Below, piece by piece: positions 44,360 to 52,960 of a DNA stretch of 54,535 nt. This stretch comes from an uncultured Mailhella sp. (GTDB taxonomy: Bacteria > Desulfobacterota > Desulfovibrionia > Desulfovibrionales > Desulfovibrionaceae): assembly GCF_947631555.1 (NCBI RefSeq), contig NZ_CANRLT010000005.1, positions 1-54,535 of the forward strand, given 5' to 3'. Position numbers and translations under genes: made by a program. Numbering within the stretch: position 1 is the stretch's first letter; every line of letters begins with the position of its first letter. Under the pieces are notes generated by a model. It was not told where the DNA came from. It searched no databases and saw only the letters and a list, made by a program, of their open reading frames with translations.

Positions 44360-45358
44360 TCAGCAGATACGGGGCAGGGGCGCCCCTTCCAGCATGGAGA
44401 GCAGACGGCTGCCGCCCATGAAGGTGCAAAGTTCCACGCGAGGGCGTTCCGCGGCCTCGATGCGCCCCACAAGCGCGGCCTCCCTGCCGTAGGAACTGCG
44501 GCTCATGGCCGCGAGCGCGGCTTCCGCCCTGTCCTCCGGAACCATGCAGATGAGCTTGCCCTCGTTGGCCAGGTACAGGGGATCCAGGCCCAGAAGGTCG
44601 CAGCCGGCGCGCACGCTGTCGTGGACGGGGATGGCCGCCTCCTCCAGCACACAGGCCACGCCGGACTGTTCGGCGATCTCGTTCAGCGTGGTGGCCAGCC
44701 CGCCGCGCGTGGGGTCACGCAGGACGTGGACCTCCCCCGCCGAGCGCACGATGTCTTCCACCATGTCCGCGAGAGGGGCGCTGTCGCTCCGCACGTCCGT
44801 GGAAAAGGACAGACCGTCGCGCTGCACCATGACGGTAAGCCCGTGGTCGCCCACGGCGCCGCTCACAAGGATGACGTCTCCGGGCCGGGCAGAATGGCCG
44901 GAGGGCGCGGGATCGGCAAAGACGCGCCCCACGCCGGTGGTGGTGATGAAGAGCTTGTCGCAGGCCCCGCGGGGAACGACCTTGGTGTCTCCGGTGACTA
45001 TGTCCACGCCCGCCCGACGTGCCGCTTCCGCCATGTCCGAAACCACGCGTTCAAGAATGCCCGAGTCCAGACCTTCCTCGAGGATGAAGGCGCAGCTCAG
45101 GAAGCGCGGCCGGGCGCCCATCATGGCCACATCGTTCACCGTGCCGTGTACGGCCAGCGTGCCGATGCTGCCGCCGGGGAAGAACAGAGGCGTCACGGTG
45201 TAGCCGTCCGTGCTCATGGCCAGAGGTCCGTCCAGCGCAAGCACGGCGGCATCGTCCATGCGGCGCAGGGCGGGGTTGTCGAAGTGCCGGACGAAGACGT
45301 CCGAGATGAGCCGGTGCGACGCTCTGCCGCCGCTGCCGCTGTCGAGCAGGATTTTCAT
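44360..45358 (-). CDS. hypE: Hydrogenase maturation protein HypE
   Basis: Dehydrates the carbamoyl group on its C-terminal Cys to give the cyanide ligand of NiFe-hydrogenase. A 332-residue protein whose ending PRIC carries the conserved C-terminal Cys that receives carbamoyl from HypF. The body has the AIR-synthase fold, with LDSGSGGRASHRLISDVF at the N terminus and TSGDTK-like SGGTK in VTGDTKVVPRG. The start at 45358 gives the normal N terminus MKILLDSGSGG. It lies 135 bases after hypD and 10 bases before the heptosyltransferase. Confidence 0.93.
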   Translation of the reverse strand: MKILLDSGSGGRASHRLISDVFVRHFDNPALRRMDDAAVLALDGPLAMSTDGYTVTPLFFPGGSIGTLAVHGTVNDVAMMGARPRFLSCAFILEEGLDSGILERVVSDMAEAARRAGVDIVTGDTKVVPRGACDKLFITTTGVGRVFADPAPSGHSARPGDVILVSGAVGDHGLTVMVQRDGLSFSTDVRSDSAPLADMVEDIVRSAGEVHVLRDPTRGGLATTLNEIAEQSGVACVLEEAAIPVHDSVRAGCDLLGLDPLYLANEGKLICMVPEDRAEAALAAMSRSSYGREAALVGRIEAAERPRVELCTFMGGSRLLSMLEGAPLPRIC

Positions 45359-45493
45359 GAACAGCCTCTGTTGACGTGGTGGGACAGCCCAAGGCGGAAC
45401 CAAACCGTGACCGCGGCGGGAAACGCCGGAAGCGCGGGCCGCCGGGAAAACGGGAGACAGTATAGGTGAAGTCGGGAAAAAACGGAAGAGTCC

Positions 45494-46612
45494 CTAGCGC
45501 CCCCCGTAACGGTACCAGGCGGCGCAGCTCCCCTCTGTGGAAACCATGCACGGGCCGGTGGGATTCTGCGGAGTGCAGACCGTGCCGAAGAGCGGACAGC
45601 GATCCGGCGTGAGGCGGCCGCGCAGGATGTCTCCGCAGCGGCAGCCGGGCACGGGCTTTGTCTCCTTCCGTTCAACGCCGAGGCACCGGAAACCGTCGAA
45701 GTCAGCCCACTCTCCGCGCAGGACAAGACCGCTTTGCGGGATGCGCCCAAGGCCGCGCCAGAAGGCGTCCGCAGGACGGAACACCGCGTCCATGACCTGC
45801 CGAGCCGCAGGACTGCCCTCCTCACTCACGGCGCGGACGTAGGTATTGCCCACTGCGGGTCTGCCCTCGCGCAGCATACGCACCATGAGGCACAGCGCCG
45901 AGAGTATGTCCGCCGGCTGGAAGCCGCCCACCACGGCGGGCCTCCCGAACTCTTCCGCGACAAAGCGGAAGGGGGCAAGCCCCAGCACCACGGCCACATG
46001 GCCGGGCAGCAGGAAGGCGTCAATACGCTCCTGGCGATCCGGCACGGACTCGTCCGGCGCTTCCAGAAGCGCACGCAGAGCCGGGGGCACGAGCTTGCAG
46101 CAGGGCAGGATGCAGAAATTCCTCACCCCCTGGCGGCGCGCCGTCAGGAGCGCTCCGGCGATGGCCGGAGCCGTGGTCTCGAAGCCCACCGCGGGAAAGA
46201 CCACGGTCTCACCAGGACAGGAGGCGGCGAGCTTGACGGCGTCCAGAGGAGAATACACCACCTGGACGCGGGCGCCCTCCGCCAGGACGCTGCGCAGGGT
46301 ACGTCCGTCCGGCCCGGGAACGCGCAGAAGGTCGCCGAAGGCGGCCACGATGACACCAGGCCTGCCCGCGGCTTCGAGGATGGCGGCGATTTCGGAATCA
46401 TGGGTCACGCAGACCGGGCAGCCCGGCCCGGAAAGATGGGTCAGGTTCGCGGGCAGAAGCGGACGCAGGCCGCTCTGGAAGATGGAAACCGTGTGCGTGC
46501 CGCAGACCTCCATGAAGCGCACCGGCCGCCCGAAGGCGTCCAGTTCGCGGGAGAGCGCGTCCAGGAGAGAACGGCAGAGCGCCGGGTCACGAAAGGGCAA
46601 CGAAAGATCCAT
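45494..46612 (-). CDS. hypD: Hydrogenase maturation protein HypD
   Basis: Scaffold for assembly of the Fe(CN)2CO group of NiFe-hydrogenase. A 372-residue protein with the [4Fe-4S]-type segments EVCGTHT, SGPGCPVCVT, AVGFETTAP and the late cysteine cluster CRCGDILRG. The start at 46612 follows GGAGGAG and gives MDLSLPFRDP; a longer open frame has no homology. hypC, hypA, hypB and hypF are absent from the window, although hypC often precedes hypD. The next gene downstream is hypE. Confidence 0.94.
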   Translation of the reverse strand: MDLSLPFRDPALCRSLLDALSRELDAFGRPVRFMEVCGTHTVSIFQSGLRPLLPANLTHLSGPGCPVCVTHDSEIAAILEAAGRPGVIVAAFGDLLRVPGPDGRTLRSVLAEGARVQVVYSPLDAVKLAASCPGETVVFPAVGFETTAPAIAGALLTARRQGVRNFCILPCCKLVPPALRALLEAPDESVPDRQERIDAFLLPGHVAVVLGLAPFRFVAEEFGRPAVVGGFQPADILSALCLMVRMLREGRPAVGNTYVRAVSEEGSPAARQVMDAVFRPADAFWRGLGRIPQSGLVLRGEWADFDGFRCLGVERKETKPVPGCRCGDILRGRLTPDRCPLFGTVCTPQNPTGPCMVSTEGSCAAWYRYGGR

Positions 46613-47349
46613 GAAGACTCCTCCACGGCTCTGTTTTTCGGTCAAAGCGGCCCGCATGTCAACGGCGGTGCGTCCGAGAGAACGGGCAAGCCCCGCACCC
46701 GAAAGACAACACCAGTCAACGGAAGGAACGTTCTTGCCAAGAAAAAACCGTGCAGTAAAAGCCACAGCAGGACTTTTCAGCAAATTTGGGAAGGGAATGC
46801 CCCGCACCCCGCAGCGGCATGAGGGGAGGCGTAAGGACCGCCTCACGCCGGCATCAATTCCTAAAGTTTTACTTGAACTTTTACAAGAAACACTCTTTTT
46901 CATAGCAAGAACACAAAATATTCCTTATGGTTCTAGGCAGGCGCACACACTCTCAAGTAAAACACGGATGCCAGGAGAGAACCAAGAGGAATCTCTCCTC
47001 AAGGCTCCAGTTCTTCCCCCATGCTCTACCCCTCCTCTCCGCCTCTCTCCCTTCTCCCTAGCAGGAACGCCTCGCGGTTTTGGGTACGGCTTCCACCGTC
47101 CCCCAATCTTCCCCGTCCTCTTCCCTTTTTCGCCTTCGCTGCTCCTCCCGCTGCTTCTCTGCCCACTCCCCTTCTCCGCATAGCCGGAAAAGCCCTGCGG
47201 ACGCATGTTCGGGATTTTGCCCCTCACACTGCCGAAAAATGCCCGGCAGCACACGGAAAACAGGCCGATTTCGCTTGACAATCCATAAAGAGAAGGATAT
47301 TCAACGGTGTTCTTTGGCCCAACTTGTGTTTGATTTCTGGAGGAAACAC
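46613..47349. other. Intergenic region before the ribosomal operon
   Basis: About 740 bases between the divergently transcribed hypD and rpsL. From about 47010 to 47200 the plus strand is strongly pyrimidine-rich. The rpsL promoter lies at 47275-47303. No convincing coding frame is seen here. Confidence 0.65.
47275..47303 (+). promoter_or_regulatory. Promoter of rpsL-rpsG-fusA
   Basis: TTGACA at 47275-47280, a 17-base spacer, and TATTCA at 47298-47303 form a near-consensus sigma70-type promoter. It lies 46 bases before the rpsL start codon. Confidence 0.7.
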
Positions 47350-47724
47350 ATGCCTACTATTCAGCAGCTTATCCGTATCGAACGGAAAAAGGTGGTGAAG
47401 AGAAAGAAGACCCCGGCACTGCAGGAATGCCCTCAGCGCCGCGGCGTGTGCACCCGCGTGTACACCACCACCCCCAAGAAGCCCAACTCCGCTCTGCGTA
47501 AGGTCGCCCGTGTGCGTCTGACTAACGGCATCGAAGTTTCGGCTTACATCCCCGGTGAAGGCCACAACCTTCAGGAACACTCCGTCGTGATGATCCGCGG
47601 CGGCCGTGTGAAGGACCTTCCCGGCGTGCGTTATCACATCGTCCGCGGCACTCTGGATACCTCCGGTGTGCAGGATCGCCGTCAGCGCCGTTCCAAGTAC
47701 GGCGCCAAACGTCCGAAGAACTGA
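47350..47724 (+). CDS. rpsL: 30S ribosomal protein S12
   Basis: A 124-residue protein in the decoding centre of the small subunit. Opens [22 protein letters not shown] and has the decoding loop [19 protein letters not shown] and [19 protein letters not shown] keeps the usual lysine, the wild-type, streptomycin-sensitive form. The start at 47350 follows GGAGGAAAC. rpsG follows 74 bases downstream and fusA after that. rpoC is not immediately upstream. Confidence 0.97.
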   Translation: MPTIQQLIRIERKKVVKRKKTPALQECPQRRGVCTRVYTTTPKKPNSALRKVARVRLTNGIEVSAYIPGEGHNLQEHSVVMIRGGRVKDLPGVRYHIVRGTLDTSGVQDRRQRRSKYGAKRPKN

Positions 47725-47798
47725 TCGTGAACCGCGCTCATTTCACGGCCTCTCAGTGGTTCTGAAGGCCGGCATCCCTTTTTCATGGAGGAATCACC

Positions 47799-48269
47799 AT
47801 GCCCCGCAAAGGTCCCATTTCCAAACGGGAAATTTTGCCTGATCCGATCTACAACAGCCGCCTTGTGGCCCGCTTCGTGAACCGTCTCATGTACAACGGC
47901 AAGAAGGGCCCGGCGGAAGCCATTTTTTACCGCTCTCTTGAGATTCTCGGCGAAAAGACCGGCGAAGACGCCCTGCACGCCTTTGAAAAGGCCGTGGAAA
48001 ACGTCAAGCCCCATGTGGAAGTCAAGTCCCGCCGTGTGGGCGGCGCGAACTACCAGGTGCCCGTGGACGTGCGTCCCGAACGGCAGATCTCTCTGGCTCT
48101 GCGCTGGCTCATCACCTATTCCCGCGCCCGCGGCGAAAAGGGCATGATCGCCAAGCTGTCCGCCGAACTCATCGATGCCTTCAACAACCGCGGCGGTTCC
48201 GTCAAAAAGAAGGAAGACACCCATCGCATGGCCGAAGCCAACAAGGCCTTCGCTCACTTCCGCTGGTAG
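47799..48269 (+). CDS. rpsG: 30S ribosomal protein S7
   Basis: A 156-residue RNA-binding protein that nucleates the 30S head. The sequence has the family pattern [47 protein letters not shown] and [12 protein letters not shown]. It is preceded by ATGGAGGAATC (Shine-Dalgarno) and ends 6 bases before fusA. In enterobacteria S7 represses the str operon; whether that applies here is not visible. Confidence 0.97.
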   Translation: MPRKGPISKREILPDPIYNSRLVARFVNRLMYNGKKGPAEAIFYRSLEILGEKTGEDALHAFEKAVENVKPHVEVKSRRVGGANYQVPVDVRPERQISLALRWLITYSRARGEKGMIAKLSAELIDAFNNRGGSVKKKEDTHRMAEANKAFAHFRW

Positions 48270-48275
48270 GCCGCC

Positions 48276-50354
48276 ATGTCGAATCGTACCTTTGAACTCA
48301 AGGACCTGCGCAATATCGGTATCATGGCCCATATCGACGCCGGCAAAACGACGACCACGGAACGCATCCTGTTCTACACCGGCATCAACCACAAAATCGG
48401 CGAGACTCACGAAGGCGAGTCCACGATGGACTGGATGGAACAGGAAAAGGAACGCGGCATCACCATCACTTCCGCCGCCACGCATTGCCAGTGGAAAGGC
48501 CGCACCATCAACATCATCGACACGCCCGGCCATGTGGACTTCACCATCGAGGTAGAGCGCTCCCTGCGCGTGCTCGACGGCGCTGTCGCGGTGTTCGACG
48601 GCGTGAACGGCGTGGAGCCGCAGTCCGAAACGGTGTGGCGTCAGGCCAACCGCTACAATGTGCCGCGCATCTGCTTCATCAACAAGATGGATCGCATCGG
48701 CGCGGACTTCTTCCATTCCGTGCAGACCATCCACGACCGCCTGAAGGCCAATCCCGTCATCCTTCAGCTGCCCATCGGCCATGAAGACGAGTTCCGCGGC
48801 GTGGTGGATCTCATCAAGGGCCGCGCCATCTACTTCGACAAGGAGAGCAAGGGTTCCAACTTCTGGGAAGAGGACATCCCCGCCGATCTCATGGATCTGT
48901 ACGAAGAGAAGCGCACTGAAATGATGGAAGCCGTGGCCGAGGAAGACGAGGCCATGATGGAAAAGTACCTGGAGGAAGGGACGCTCTCCGAAGAGGAGAT
49001 CCGCATCTGCATCCGCAAGGCCACCATCGCGCAGACCATCGTTCCCGTGCTCTGCGGCACGGCCTTCCGCAACGTGGGTGTTCAGCTCCTGCTCGACGCC
49101 ATCGTGGACTACCTGCCCTCGCCCCTCGACATCGAACAGATGAAGGGCAGGAACCCCGACACCGACGAAGAAGTCATCTGCCATGCCGATGACAAGGCTC
49201 CCCTCGCGGGCCTGGTCTTCAAGCTGGCCGCCGACCCCTTCATCGGTCACCTGTCCTTCTTCCGCGTGTACTCCGGCTACATCGAACCCGGCATGTCCGT
49301 GCTGAACTCCACCACGGGCAAGCCTGAACGCATCGGACGCATCGTGCGCATGCACGCCAACAAGCGCGAAGAAATCAAGTGGGCCGGCGCCGGCGACATC
49401 GTGGCTCTCGTGGGCCTGAAGAACGTCTCCACCGGCGATACTCTCTGCCACTCCGACGCTCCTGTGGTGCTGGAATCCCTCGACATTCCGGAACCCGTCA
49501 TCCAGGTAGCCATTGAGCCGAAGACCAAGGCTGACCGCGACGCCCTGTCCGCCGCTCTGAACAAGCTCTCCAAGGAAGATCCCTCCTTCCGCGTGACGGG
49601 CGATGAAGAGACCGGACAGACCCTCATCGCCGGCATGGGCGAACTCCACCTTGACATCATCGTGGATCGCCTCACCCGCGAATTCAACGTCAACGCCAAC
49701 GTCGGCAAGCCCCAGGTGGCCTACCGCGAAACCATTACCAAATCCTCCAAATCCGACACCAAGTATGCCAAGCAGTCGGGCGGCCGCGGCCAGTACGGTC
49801 ACGCCGTCATCGAGGTCGAACCCAATCCCGGCAACGGTTACGAGTTCGTCAACTCGATCACCGGCGGCGTCATTCCCAAGGAGTACATCCCGGCCATTGA
49901 CAAGGGTATTCAGGATGCCCTGAAGTCCGGCGTCCTCGCCGGCTATCCCGCCGTGGACGTGAAGGTCAATCTGGTCTTCGGCTCCTATCATGAAGTGGAC
50001 TCCTCGGAACAGGCCTTCTACGTCACCGGCTCCATGGCCATCAAGGACGCCATGCGCAAGGCCAGCCCCGTGCTCCTCGAACCCATCATGAGCGTGGAAG
50101 TCGTCACCCCCGAAGACTACCTTGGCGATGTCATGGGCGACCTCAACGGACGCCGCGGCAAGGTGCAGGCCATGGAAGCCCGCGCCGGTGCTCAGGTCAT
50201 CAGCTGCTTCGTTCCGCTCTCGGAAATGTTCGGCTACGCCACCGACCTGCGCTCCCGTACTCAGGGCCGCGCCACGTTCACCATGCAGTTCGACCATTAC
50301 GAGAGAGTCCCGGCCAGCATCTCTGAAGCGCTGGTCGCCAGCAAGAAGAACTGA
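48276..50354 (+). CDS. fusA: Translation elongation factor G
   Basis: A 692-residue GTPase that drives translocation. G1 reads [20 protein letters not shown], the switch II region [17 protein letters not shown]4 NKMD, and the C-terminal domains IV and V end with EALVASKKN. Domain IV has [16 protein letters not shown]. The length and insert pattern are those of canonical EF-G. Its start is 6 bases after the rpsG stop. A strong terminator directly follows, so tuf and the S10 cluster are not in this transcript. Confidence 0.97.
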   Translation: MSNRTFELKDLRNIGIMAHIDAGKTTTTERILFYTGINHKIGETHEGESTMDWMEQEKERGITITSAATHCQWKGRTINIIDTPGHVDFTIEVERSLRVLDGAVAVFDGVNGVEPQSETVWRQANRYNVPRICFINKMDRIGADFFHSVQTIHDRLKANPVILQLPIGHEDEFRGVVDLIKGRAIYFDKESKGSNFWEEDIPADLMDLYEEKRTEMMEAVAEEDEAMMEKYLEEGTLSEEEIRICIRKATIAQTIVPVLCGTAFRNVGVQLLLDAIVDYLPSPLDIEQMKGRNPDTDEEVICHADDKAPLAGLVFKLAADPFIGHLSFFRVYSGYIEPGMSVLNSTTGKPERIGRIVRMHANKREEIKWAGAGDIVALVGLKNVSTGDTLCHSDAPVVLESLDIPEPVIQVAIEPKTKADRDALSAALNKLSKEDPSFRVTGDEETGQTLIAGMGELHLDIIVDRLTREFNVNANVGKPQVAYRETITKSSKSDTKYAKQSGGRGQYGHAVIEVEPNPGNGYEFVNSITGGVIPKEYIPAIDKGIQDALKSGVLAGYPAVDVKVNLVFGSYHEVDSSEQAFYVTGSMAIKDAMRKASPVLLEPIMSVEVVTPEDYLGDVMGDLNGRRGKVQAMEARAGAQVISCFVPLSEMFGYATDLRSRTQGRATFTMQFDHYERVPASISEALVASKKN

Positions 50355-50378
50355 CCATTCTCAGGCCAAAGAACACCC

Positions 50379-50405
50379 GGGCCGGAGTACGCTCCGGCCC
50401 TTTTT
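50379..50405 (+). terminator. Terminator after fusA
   Basis: GGGCCGGAG and CTCCGGCCC form a 9-bp perfect stem around a four-base loop and are followed by five T, 25 bases after the stop codon. Confidence 0.95.
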
Positions 50406-50550
50406 CGTCCCTGACGGCGGCTTGGAAAAAGCTCCCTTTCCTTGCTGCCAAACTCTTTTTCAGGCATTGAAAAGCCTGCGGGAGAAGAAAAAACGAGAGT
50501 TTGCTGACGGGACGCTCTTCCCGAAGCGATCTTCTTTTTGAGAACATGCC

Positions 50551-51129
50551 ATGACTGAAAGAGAAAAAATGCTCCGTGGCCTCCCCTACCTGGCCACGGA
50601 TCCCTCCCTGAGCCAGGAGCGCCTGCGCTGCAAGGAAGTCTGCGCCCGCTTCAACAGCCTGCCCCCGGCGCAGACGGAAGAACGGCGTGCGCTCCTGCGT
50701 TCCCTTCTGGGACACACGGGCCGGGACTTCTGGATCGAGCCGGATTTCTGGTGTGATTACGGCTCTCAGATCTCGCTGGGAGAAGGCTTTTACGCCAACC
50801 ACGGGCTAATCGTTCTGGACTGCGCCCCTGTGACCTTCGGCGATGACTGTCTCATCGGCCCACAGTGCGGCATCTACACCGCCGCGCATCCCCTGCTTCC
50901 CGAACAGCGAAAAACCGGACTGGAATACGCACGCCCCGTAACGCTGGGACACGGAGTATGGCTGGGCGGACACGTCACCGTCCTGGGCGGCGTGAGTATC
51001 GGAGACAACAGCGTCATCGGCGCGGGCAGCGTGGTCACCCGCTCCATCCCGTCCGGCGTTGTGGCCGCTGGCGTGCCCTGCCGTGTGCTCCGCGAAATCA
51101 CCGAAGCCGACCGCCTCGCCCTGCCCTGA
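50551..51129 (+). CDS. Sugar O-acetyltransferase (Maa/LacA/NodL family)
   Basis: A 192-residue trimeric left-handed beta-helix enzyme that acetylates sugars from acetyl-CoA. The N-terminal part MTEREKMLRGLPYLATDPSLS resembles the Mac domain of maltose acetyltransferases, and the hexapeptide repeats run from FGDDCLIGPQCGIYTAAHPL, with the likely catalytic His, through VGWIG-like VWLGGHVTVLGGVSIGDNSVIGAGSVVT. The C terminus GVPCRVLREI is typical. Substrate cannot be told; it could modify a lipopolysaccharide sugar. It starts 146 bases after the fusA terminator. Confidence 0.85.
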   Translation: MTEREKMLRGLPYLATDPSLSQERLRCKEVCARFNSLPPAQTEERRALLRSLLGHTGRDFWIEPDFWCDYGSQISLGEGFYANHGLIVLDCAPVTFGDDCLIGPQCGIYTAAHPLLPEQRKTGLEYARPVTLGHGVWLGGHVTVLGGVSIGDNSVIGAGSVVTRSIPSGVVAAGVPCRVLREITEADRLALP

Positions 51130-51251
51130 AAACACCGACTGAGGGCCGCATCTGCTGCCGTACCACAAGGTCATTTCGCCCGCAGTTCGTACTTGCCCTC
51201 ACTTTTCCGCCCGCTTCCCGTGCCGCAGCGCCTTGCCATGCACAAAAAAAG

Positions 51252-51283
51252 AAAGGCGAAGCCCGCGAAGGAATTCCGCCTTT
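51252..51283 (-). repeat. 32-bp hairpin repeat, copy a, terminator-like
   Basis: AAAGGCG-aagcccgcgaaggaatt-CGCCTTT (32 bases). On the minus strand the stem is followed by T-rich sequence, so it can end the transcript of the SDR gene, whose stop is 51 bases upstream. The same element occurs at 52655 and 52888. Confidence 0.7.
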
Positions 51284-51333
51284 CCCGAAAGATTCCCGGC
51301 GGTTTCAACGCAAAGGATTTCCTGCCGCTGCCT

Positions 51334-52092
51334 TCAGCAGGCCGCTCCGCCGTTGAACGGCAAGCTGGTTCCCGTAAGATAGCGCGCGGCATCGCTCAAA
51401 AGCCAGGCGGCCATGCCCGCAATATCCTTCGGAGGGATTATCCCCAGGGGCTGGTAGCCGTTTTTTTTGATTTCTGCATCAAGACCGCCCGTTAACTCAT
51501 CCAAACCACGCAGTCGTTCCACATCGACCACGGCGGGCCGGATACTGTTAATCGTAACACGGTTTGAGGCCAGCTCCCGTGAAAGGCAACGCACTGCGGC
51601 ATCCATGGCCGCCTTGGACGCCGAATACGCCGTTTTATACTTGTCGCTGGAAATGCTCGCCAGGGAAGACAGCGCTACAATGCGCAAATCCTGCTCTTTC
51701 CGCTTTTTTCTGGCCAGAGCACGGACAAACTCGACAAAGGCATAAAAATTAACCCGCATGACTGCGTGCAGTTTCTCCGGCAGCAGACCGCGCAGCCGCA
51801 TGGCGGCACCCACGCCGGCGCAGTAGACGCAGCCGTCGATCGCTCCCCGTTCCGCATCTATCTTCTCCACCAGGGCAAAAATTTCGGAGAGACGGCTGAC
51901 GTCAAAGCCGTAGCAGGCATGGCTCCCCGGCGCCATGCGCTGCCACAGTTCCAGCATCTTTTCGGTGCGTCTGGCCACCATGGTGATATTGGCCTCCAGA
52001 GAGGCCAGCTCGAGAGCGATGCTCGCCCCTATGCCGGATGACGCTCCGACAACAAGATAATGTCTGCCTTCATGTCCGCTTGAACTCTTCAC
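51334..52092 (-). CDS. Short-chain dehydrogenase/reductase
   Basis: A 252-residue NAD(P)-dependent oxidoreductase. The cofactor loop reads VVGASSGIGAS, the NAG-type motif is CAGVGAA, the catalytic Ser lies in SLASI and the YxxxK pair in YSASKAAM. The start is GTG at 52092, chosen because AAGGAG lies seven bases upstream; there is no ATG nearby. Composition is somewhat AT-richer than the ribosomal genes. The substrate is unknown. Downstream lies a 32-bp hairpin that looks like its terminator. Confidence 0.85.
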   Translation of the reverse strand: MKSSSGHEGRHYLVVGASSGIGASIALELASLEANITMVARRTEKMLELWQRMAPGSHACYGFDVSRLSEIFALVEKIDAERGAIDGCVYCAGVGAAMRLRGLLPEKLHAVMRVNFYAFVEFVRALARKKRKEQDLRIVALSSLASISSDKYKTAYSASKAAMDAAVRCLSRELASNRVTINSIRPAVVDVERLRGLDELTGGLDAEIKKNGYQPLGIIPPKDIAGMAAWLLSDAARYLTGTSLPFNGGAAC

Positions 52093-52258
52093 ACTGCGCT
52101 CCTTCTCATCTATGCCATGATTACCTGAAAATCAACAGATGCACTGTTGATGAATGCTTGGAAATCATGGGAATGCGCGGACGGACTTTCCGCTTTTTCT
52201 GAAGAGCGTCAGCGTTTAGATTTTTTAGTTGTTGCCTGTTGAAATTATTGATTTTCAC

Positions 52259-52546
52259 TCACGGAAAACGTTGAACGGCTCTATTTTTTTGATGAGAACG
52301 CTGCAAGAGTGTTTTGTAACCATATAAAAAGACAAATAATTTTATACAAAAACGAATTTTCCCAAGCAACTTGGTATTGCTCATAATCATGATTTCAAGT
52401 ATGCTGTTTTCCAGGTATTCATCAACAGTGCATCTGGCAATGATACCCGAAGCCCAAAATTCCAGTTCATGCCCCCGGGCCACATTCTTTTCCAGATATC
52501 TGCCTGTACGTGTGATGAGCCAGAACCTTACCTCAGCGAGCAGCAT
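52259..52546 (-). CDS. Doubtful small protein in an AT-rich stretch
   Basis: A 95-codon frame opening MLLAEVRFWLITRTG. The Shine-Dalgarno sequence is weak (GGA). Part of the sequence (YLEKNVARGHELEFWASGII and ILEIMIMSNTKLLGK) looks protein-like, with a hydrophobic helix near the C terminus, but no family is recognised. Frames upstream of this start run through the hairpin repeats and are non-native. It may be a remnant of a once larger gene. Confidence 0.25.
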   Translation of the reverse strand: MLLAEVRFWLITRTGRYLEKNVARGHELEFWASGIIARCTVDEYLENSILEIMIMSNTKLLGKIRFCIKLFVFLYGYKTLLQRSHQKNRAVQRFP

Positions 52547-52654
52547 ATAAATTCCGACAGTTTGACCGAAAGAGGTCGAGCATTCTGCTGACGTGCTACC
52601 TTCCACGCAGCCATGATTTTTCTGCACGTCCGGCATCCGCCTTTCCAAGCGCAA

Positions 52655-52685
52655 AAAGCGAAGCCCGCGAAGGAGTTCCGCCTCT
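52655..52685 (-). repeat. Hairpin repeat, copy b (degenerate)
   Basis: AAAGCGAAGCCCGCGAAGGA-type sequence, about 31 bases; it differs from copies a and c mostly in the outer arms and so would form a weaker hairpin. It lies in the 0.87-kb non-coding stretch, not close after a gene end. Confidence 0.55.
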
Positions 52686-52887
52686 GCTCGTCCGCCGCCC
52701 TTGACTGTTCGTGCCGCTCCGCCAGGCGTAGATTTACCGCCGTTTCCCAAGGAGTCTGCGCCGCTTTTTTTTGCACCTCTCCTTCCGGCATCCGTCCCCC
52801 CCATCCTGCGCGCCGTGCGCCTTCTGCGTGGGCAAGGCGGCGGTTTCCGCAAGCGTCTCCCCTTTCCCTTTTTGCCGTGCGCAAAAA

Positions 52888-52919
52888 AAAGGCGTAGCCC
52901 GCGAAGGAGTTCCGCCTTT
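52888..52919 (-). repeat. 32-bp hairpin repeat, copy c, terminator of the lipoprotein gene
   Basis: AAAGGCGTAGCCCGCGAAGG plus AGTTCCGCCTTT, differing from copy a at two bases. On the minus strand it is followed by eight T, giving a terminator 42 bases past the stop of the M23 lipoprotein gene. Confidence 0.75.
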
Positions 52920-52960
52920 CCCATTTCACCCTTGCCGCAGGACTCTTTAAGAAGTTCTGC

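Larger units (their letters stand above)
52093..52960. other. Intergenic region with two hairpin repeats and a weak ORF
   Basis: About 0.87 kb between the SDR gene and the LytM lipoprotein gene. It holds copies b and c of the 32-bp hairpin repeat, an AT-rich stretch at 52110-52450 and a doubtful minus-strand frame at 52259-52546. Nothing else is recognised. Confidence 0.6.

Noticed and set aside
43148..45469. Long plus-strand open frame (773 codons)
   Set aside because: It runs antisense through tatD, the heptosyltransferase and hypE, all firmly identified; its composition is that of a shadow.
45846..47183. Plus-strand frame of 445 codons
   Set aside because: Antisense to hypD and then runs through the pyrimidine-rich intergenic region; no domain.
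46925..47281. Minus-strand frame of 118 codons before rpsL
   Set aside because: Its Arg/Glu/Gly-rich sequence is the complement of the polypyrimidine stretch; no ribosome site.
47682..50297. Long minus-strand open frame (871 codons)
   Set aside because: It is antisense to rpsG and fusA, which are unambiguous, and is made of His/Val/Gly-rich sequence typical of reverse frames of GC-rich genes.
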